From: Christensenellaceae bacterium
GTDB lineage: Bacteria; Bacillota; Clostridia; Christensenellales; Borkfalkiaceae
Length of the DNA stretch: 6,886 nt
Direction of reading: 5' to 3'
NCBI GenBank assembly: GCA_016295005.1
Contig: JAEDMA010000072.1
Span: forward strand, 1 to 6,886
Below, in pieces: positions 1 through 6,400 of this stretch (position 1 is the first letter of the stretch; each line of letters begins with the position of its first letter). Under the pieces are notes generated by a model, which had not been told where the DNA came from, did no database searches, and was given only the letters and a program-made list of their open reading frames with translations. Position numbers and translations under genes: made by a program.

Positions 1-24
1 ACATAACAGGGAGTTTTTAACCAA

Positions 25-58
25 TTATTGTTGGTAAATTGTTAATTTGTAACAATAA
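25..58. repeat. AT-rich imperfect inverted repeat
   Basis: TTATTGTT at 25-32 is perfectly complementary to AACAATAA at 51-58. Inside it, AAATT (36-40) pairs with AATTT (44-48) around a 3-base loop. With one bulged G at 33 and two G-U pairs the whole element folds as a single stem of about 15 pairs. It has almost no G-C pairs and no convincing T tract following on the + strand. It could be an upstream operator, a weak terminator of a gene to the left, or chance in AT-rich DNA. Confidence 0.3.
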
Positions 59-120
59 AAATTTAAGACGTAAAAAAAAGCGTAAATTTTTAAAAAATGA
101 TAAAATCCACGTTAAAAGGC

Positions 121-149
121 TTGACTAATTTAAAATATTTTAATATTAT
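121..149 (+). promoter_or_regulatory. candidate sigma-70/sigma-A promoter for the lipoprotein gene
   Basis: TTGACT at 121-126 matches 5 of 6 bases of the -35 consensus. It is followed by exactly 17 bp and then TATTAT at 144-149, matching 5 of 6 of the -10 consensus. The DNA upstream is rich in A and T tracts, which suits an UP-like element. Transcription would start near 156, giving a 5' leader of about 230 nt. In DNA this AT-rich, chance matches are common, but the -35, spacer and -10 together are better than anything else seen in the leader. Confidence 0.55.
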
Positions 150-336
150 TTACAATAAAATAGATTTAAATAATAAAATTATGTGGAGATTTATCATTAA
201 AAGATAAAAAAGAATAATTCGATTTGCAGGTTTATATTTTTCTGATTAAACAGCAGATTGTAAACGGAAGAATTTTTATTTTTTAGAAAAAAACCGCTGA
301 AATTTTTTTATTTTTTGAATCGAAAGGAAAAGTTCG

Positions 337-368
337 TGCCGATATAAAAATGGACATTAGTATCGGCA
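337..368 (+). promoter_or_regulatory. inverted repeat / hairpin just upstream of the ribosome binding site
   Basis: TGCCGATA (337-344) and TATCGGCA (361-368) form a perfect 8-bp inverted repeat around a 16-base spacer. It is one of the few GC-containing stretches in an otherwise very AT-rich leader, and its 3' arm ends 6 bases before the Shine-Dalgarno core. There is no T tract after it, so it is unlikely to be an intrinsic terminator. It could be an mRNA stem that affects ribosome access or message stability, or a dyad operator bound by a repressor. The sequence does not decide between these. Confidence 0.45.
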
Positions 369-374
369 TATAAA

Positions 375-381
375 GAGGAGG
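375..381 (+). promoter_or_regulatory. Shine-Dalgarno sequence for the lipoprotein gene
   Basis: GAGGAGG is a near-perfect complement of the 16S rRNA 3' end and lies 5 bases before the ATG at 387. It decides the start codon, because the residues that follow form a textbook lipoprotein signal peptide. Confidence 0.93.
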
Positions 382-386
382 CATTT

Positions 387-455
387 ATGAAGAAAAAGAT
401 CATGTTGGCGTTTTTGATCGTTCTTGCCGCCGTATCGACAACTCTTGGGGCTTGT
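387..455 (+). other. lipoprotein signal peptide and lipobox
   Basis: Residues 1-23 comprise a positively charged n-region (MKKK), a hydrophobic core rich in Leu, Val, Ile and Ala, and a lipobox Leu20-Gly21-Ala22-Cys23. Cleavage before Cys23 by signal peptidase II and lipidation of that cysteine would anchor the mature protein to the outer face of the cytoplasmic membrane. The residues after the cysteine are polar and lysine-rich, as expected for a flexible linker. Confidence 0.93.
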
Positions 456-3400
456 GTAACGAACAAAGCCGACAAGAAGGACGTTTACGGCAGTTATTAC
501 GTCGAAACCGCAAAAGGTGAAAACCGTATGACGCTCTCTGAAGACGGGTTTGTCTTTAAGTTGGATTCTTATTCCGAATCGGGTTTGTTTACCTACGACG
601 GCAGTAAGATTTTTCTCGACGTTAAAGGAGAAACGAGTAAGGTAGAGTGCGTTGTAGAAAATAACGTTATGTCGTTTACGTATAAAGGAACGCGCTACGT
701 CTTATATAAAGAAGTAGAAAATACCGTTTCTTACAGCGTTGACGGTAACGTTACCGCTGTAAAATCGATGAACGGCAAAAAGGTTACAAAACCTGCCGAT
801 CCCGTAAAGGACGGACATGCGTTTATCGGTTGGTACTTAAACAGCGATTATAAAACGCCGTATCGTTTCGACACCGTTCTTACGGGCGATATTACTTTAT
901 ACGCGCGTTTTATAGAAGTGTCCGAAACGAATAAGGAATTTAAGGCAACTTTAATCGACGGAGAAGGTAACGTCGCTTACGTTTACAATACTGTCGCAGG
1001 TAAATTGTACGATTTACCCGAACTCGAAGCCGAAGGAAAAACTTTCTTGGGATGGTGGGTGAGCGATTATCAGAACGCCGCTAAACTTACTTATAAATAC
1101 AGCGACGAAACACTTACGTCCGACACTAATTTGTACGCCGTTTATTCCGAACAAGACGACCTTGCCGTATCCGTAAAAGAAAGCGGAATTACCTGGGTGT
1201 CTGCAGGCATAAACAAAAGTTACAGCGTAGTTATCAAAGGACCCGACGGCGGAGCAACCACGCCTGTTAACGTCGGAAGCACGTCTTATAAATACGATTT
1301 TACTAAAGTAGCCGCGGGCGATTACGTTATAGAAGTAACCGTAGACGGCAAGACTTCTCAAGCGTATTACAAAAACAAGGCGCTTGCGCGTGTTTGTTCT
1401 TTCGAGGTAACGGACTTTGTTTTAAGTTTCGCGCCCGTTGAAAACGCGCAGGAATATTATATTACCGTCGTTTGCGGAGACGAATCTCACGAACACGATC
1501 TCGTTGCGAACGGTACTTCCACGTATTACAATTTCAAAAACTGCGTAATGCGCGAAGATGGTATTAAGTTCTACGTAACGGCTACGGCGGGCGGATACGC
1601 TTCTTCGGTTTCCGACGCGTTCGTTTTGGTCAGAAATCTGGAAGCCGTCAGCGGGTTAACCGTTAATGCCGAAAGCGACGTTGTTACTTGGGATGCGGTT
1701 CAAAACGCTACCAACTACGCGGTTGAAGTAACTGTTAACAATAAAACCGAAAAGTTTGACGTCGGCGCAGTTACCGAGTTTTCTTTGAAAAATTACGGCG
1801 CGGGCGATATAACCGTAAAAGTTACCGCAACAGCAAAGGGATACAATAATTCTCAGTCGGCTCAAACAATATACAATAAAAAACATATATCCGCTCCGGC
1901 TGATATAAAAGTTATAGATAATACGATTACCTTTAAATCTGTAGCGGGCGCAACGAGTTACATAGTAAAAATAGGTAACGTTGAAAAAACGATTGCCGCA
2001 ACTGCGGGTGAAATCGTAACGTTTAACTTCACCGACGATTGTTTTGCAAACGGAAACGGAGTTTATTACGTTTCTGTAAAAGCAGTTGCGGGAGATAACG
2101 TATCTGCGTATACCGAAGAAACGACTGTTATCGTCGGAGATGAAACGGTAACTTCGGCGTCGGTCGTTTATGAAAACGGCTTGGTAAAATGGTCGCCGAT
2201 AGTAAACGCTAAAGGATATAAAGTAAAAGTTAACGGCGTAACGGTTGCAACCTTGGACGACGGGTCTTACTCGTCCGAAGCGGTTTTCGCAACTGCGGGC
2301 GAAAACACCGTAGAAGTAGTTTATATTAGCGCAAACAACGAAGAAAAAACTCTTGCAAGCACGAAAGTAACGGTTTATTCGGTATCCTTTGACGCGCAGG
2401 GAGGAAATCCCGTCGCTACCGTTTATAAAGCGACCGGCGACAAATTAGAATTGACCGATTCTCAATACAGGGGATATACCTTTAAAGGGTGGTACAACGC
2501 GCCGAAAGGAACAGCCGGAACGAAATACGTAAACGGTACCTTTAACGACGCGGAAGACGTTACTTTATACGCTGTTTGGGAAGCCAACGAATATTCCGTT
2601 AAACTCGACTACTGCGGAGTAGGAACCGACAACGACGGAGCGCCGCGCACGGCAACCGTTACGTTCGGTGAAAAATACTCTATACCGATGACGATAGAAA
2701 ATCCCGACGAAACGAAGAGATTTGCCGGCTGGTATTCTCAACCCGAAGGTCAGGGCGAAAGATATACTAACGAAAAAGGCGAAAGTTTAGGTATCTGGGA
2801 TAATGCCGAAGAGGGCAGAACTCTTTACGCAGGCTGGTTATCCGCTTTCACTTTCAATGAAATAGATAACGGAAAATCCTATTCCGTTTCGAAAGGTGTA
2901 GTCGGGTATTTATTTACGATAATTAACGTTCCCGAAACTTATAACAATAAACCCGTTACCACCGTTGAGGGAAGCGCTTTCCAAGGGTGTTACGATCTTA
3001 CCGAAGTAAACATTCCCGATACGATTAAACTTATAGAAAGTTCCGCGTTTAATACGTGCAGTTCTTTGATGAACGTAAACATTATTGCGACGGACAACGT
3101 TGATAAAGGTAACTACAAGTCTATTGACGGCGTACTTATCAATTACAGCGAATTCAACGGGGTAGAACTTAAATATTTCCCGATGGGGAGAACTGGCGAA
3201 TACGTAATTCCGGACGTGGTAACGACGATTCCTAAAGTGTTTAACAACACCAAGATTACGAAAATAACTATTCCTGCAAGCGTAACCGCTATCAACTCGA
3301 TGGCGTTCTACTATTGCAGATTATTAACTTCCGTTGTATTCGAATCTGCGCCCGAAGGCGTTGAAGAAAAAGCGCTTGTCATAAGCGCGGACGCGTTCAA

Positions 3401-6400
3401 ATATTGCGCTTCTTTGACTTCAATCACATTGCCTTCTCGTATTACGAAGTTTAACAAGAGCATATTCAGTATGTGTAGCTCGTTAAAGAGCGTAAATATT
3501 AAGGGTACAGGCGGAGAATATGTTTCTAAAGACGGTGTTTTGTGTAATTCCGACGGTACTGAAATTATTTATTGTCCGATTGCAAGAACGGGACAGTATA
3601 CCATTCCTTCCGGAGTAACGACTATAGGGAACAACGCTTTTGAAGGAACTAAAATTACTTCTTTGGTAATTCCCGCTTACGTTACAAAAATCGGCGACGA
3701 TGCATTCAGTAAATGTACCGAATTGAAGAGTATAGAATTCAAAGGTAAAAAGTCGGACGGTAGGTTAGACATCGGATCACGCGCTTTCTATAATTGTACT
3801 GCGTTAAAGAGCGTTACTTTACCCGAAAACCTTTATACGCTCGAAAAATACGCTTTCGGCGCAACTTCTAATCTTACCGAAGTAACCGTCAACAGCGGAG
3901 ACGTTAAATTTGAAAACACCGCGTTCGGTACTGCGGCGACATCTCCCGTATATTACGTTGAAAAACTTAATATCGGTGCGGATCTCTGCGTTATCGATAT
4001 AAACGGCGTGTTCGGCGGAACCGTATTATCAAAGGTTACGGTTAACGGAAATAATGCAAATTATTCAGTTGTTGACGACGTTATTTTTAATAAGGAAATA
4101 ACAAAGATTGTTTACTATCCGACAAATAAAACGGGTGATTACGTTATCCCCGAATCCGTCGTTGAGATAGGCGCTAACGTTTTCGAGAATAAACTTATAT
4201 CCAAAATCACGATAGGCAAGAACATTACCTTTATAGGCAATTTTGCGTTTGCCGGTTGCGAAAATCTTACCGCAATCATATTTATCGACGGCGAAGCGAA
4301 ACTTACTATCGGAAATAGCGCGTTCCAGAACACGGCGATAACCGGGTTGACGCTGCCTTCGAGAACTACCGAAATAGGCGAAAATGCATTTGCCGATTGT
4401 GTTAAACTCGAATCGGTATCTTTCTCTGAAAAAATAACGGAAATAAAGAAAGAAACGTTTGCCGGTTGCGAAAAACTTAAAACCGTTACGTTGCCTGCAA
4501 ATTTAACTGCTATCGGTGAAAACGCTTTTGCGTATTGTACGTCTATCGAAAGCATAGTTATTCCCGCAAAAGTAACGAAACTCGGTGAAGCGACTGACGG
4601 TTCGATAACCGCTTTCGCGATGGCGACTTCGTTAAAAACGATAACGGTTGACGAAAATAACGCTAAATACGCTTCCAAAGACGGAGTTCTTTACGGAAAA
4701 GATGAAAAAGGCGTATTAGTTACCATACTTTATTGCCCGATTGTTAATACTCCCGCAGAAGGAAAGTTCGTTGTTTCCGAAACCGTGACACGTATAGAAA
4801 CAGGCGCCTTTGCTTATAACCGTGGAATCGAAAAAATCGAATTTGATAATCCTGCTGAAGATTTTGCTTTCGGGAATAAGGTTTTTGCAAGTTGCGAAGG
4901 GCTTAAAGAAATAAGTCTTCCCAAAGGAATGACGGTTATCGGAGAGTCTATGTTCGAAGGATGCACGACGCTTGAAAAGGTATTTATTCCTAACACCGTT
5001 GTTTCTATACAGAAGGCTGCTTTCCGTATGTGCAGTTCGCTTAAAACCGTAGAATTCGAGCAGGGCGGAACAAACGACCTTATCGTGGAAGACGGCACTT
5101 CTAAAGGTACTCCTCCCTCCATGTACGGCGCTTTCTCGGGAACTTCTTCGTTAAAAGAAATCATATTCCCCGAAAGGACTACCAGAATCGGTGATTATGC
5201 GTTTGCTTTGACCGATCATAACGGTAACCCTGCAGATTCTGTAAGACAGAGCGGATTAATGACGATAAATCTGCCGTCTACACTTAAAGAAATCGGTGAT
5301 AACGTTTTCTATTACTGTTACTCTCTGACCACCGTAAATTTTGCAGAAAACGGTCAACTCGAAACAATCGGTATGAGGTCTTTCTATTACGCAAAAGACA
5401 TTAAATACTTGACGATACCCTCAACGGTAAAAACAATAGAGGGCGAGGCGTTCAGCTATGCTACCGCATTAAAAGAAGTGTATTTTGAGGCAGGCTCGCA
5501 ACTTACGAAAATCTCCGCAGGTATGTTCTCGAGTTGTTCGAGTTTCGAAAAAATAAAAATACCCGCATCGGTCACAGTGATTGACACTTCGGCTTTTTCA
5601 ACGTGTAAGAATCTATCGTCCGTAGAGTTTGAAGAAGGAATAAAACTTACTTCTATCGGTAAAAACGCGTTCTCTAAAACTGCATTGAAAACTGTTAAAT
5701 TACCTAAAAATTCCGACGGCGCAACGACACTCGGCGAAAAATTGTTCGATTCTTGCGAAAAACTTACTTCCGTTACGATTCCCGGTAATTCGACGAATAT
5801 AATAAAGGCTCTTAACGGGTGTGCGTCCTTAAAAGAGATTGTTATTGACGGAACGAGCACTACCGTTAAGGTAGAAAATTCGGTGTTGTCCAGCCTTGAC
5901 GGTAAAAGTATTTACTACGTATTACCTACCGAAGGGGTTAGCGAATTCGTAATTCCCGACGGCGTTGAAGCAATAGGCGATTACGCTTTCGACGGTAAGA
6001 AGAATATCGGTAAAGTTGTTATCCCTGCAAGTGTTAAAACAATCGGTCAGTACGCATTCCGTAATTGTTCTAATCTTAAATCGATAGAATTTAAAGGAAC
6101 AGGTATATTAAATACCATAGGGAAATATGCATTTCAGAACTGCGCTTCTCTCGAAAGTATTGACTTACCCGACAGCGTTACTTCTCTCGGCGACTATGTT
6201 TTCAGCGATTGTACGAGTCTTGTTTCCGCCAACTTCGGAAGCAAAATAAAAACATTAGGAACATATCTCTTCAAAAATTGCTCGTCGCTCGAATCGTTTG
6301 TATTCCCGGCTAACATTACGAAAACGCCTAACTATATGTTCCAGAACTGCACAAGCCTTAAAAACGTAGAATTTAAAGGCAAAGTTACGTCTATCGGCAA

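Larger units (their letters stand above)
1..386. other. AT-rich intergenic leader region, no gene
   Basis: This stretch upstream of the large lipoprotein gene is about 21% G+C over the first 300 bases by hand count, against roughly 40-50% in sampled lines of the coding region. Stops are frequent in all frames. The longest ATG frame noticed is a 36-codon one at 97-207, which has no Shine-Dalgarno and overlaps the candidate promoter, so I do not call it. Homopolymeric A and T runs dominate, including two similar T-rich segments at 271-286 and 301-317. The supportable elements are listed separately: a palindrome, a promoter, a hairpin and a ribosome binding site. No end of an upstream gene is visible, so the neighbour to the left is unknown. 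Confidence 0.8.

Noticed and set aside
97..207. 36-codon ATG frame in the leader, a possible leader peptide
   Set aside because: No Shine-Dalgarno upstream, composition dominated by Lys, Ile and Asn as expected from random AT-rich DNA, and it overlaps the best promoter candidate.
224..252. Second promoter candidate, TTGCAG with TAAACA at 17-bp spacing
   Set aside because: The -10 match is poor (TAAACA), well below the 121-149 candidate; common by chance in this composition.
271..317. Two T-rich segments that might be an intrinsic terminator or a slippage tract
   Set aside because: No GC-rich stem precedes either T run, and homopolymers are frequent throughout the leader.
1014..1361. 115-codon reverse-strand reading frame
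   Set aside because: It lies wholly inside the + strand lipoprotein gene and has no recognisable domain. It is a shadow created by the codon bias of the real frame.
1656..1886. 76-codon reverse-strand reading frame
   Set aside because: Opposite the FN3-like modules, with no family resemblance; a shadow of the coding strand.
4139..4678. 179-codon reverse-strand reading frame with internal repeats
   Set aside because: The repeated phrases (such as FSQPAN and NAFSPI) are the antisense image of the LRR units, so the periodicity is inherited and not evidence of a gene.
4814..5164. 116-codon reverse-strand reading frame
   Set aside because: Antisense of the LRR array with no independent support.
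5456..5860. 134-codon reverse-strand reading frame
   Set aside because: Antisense of the LRR array; low-complexity composition typical of a shadow frame.
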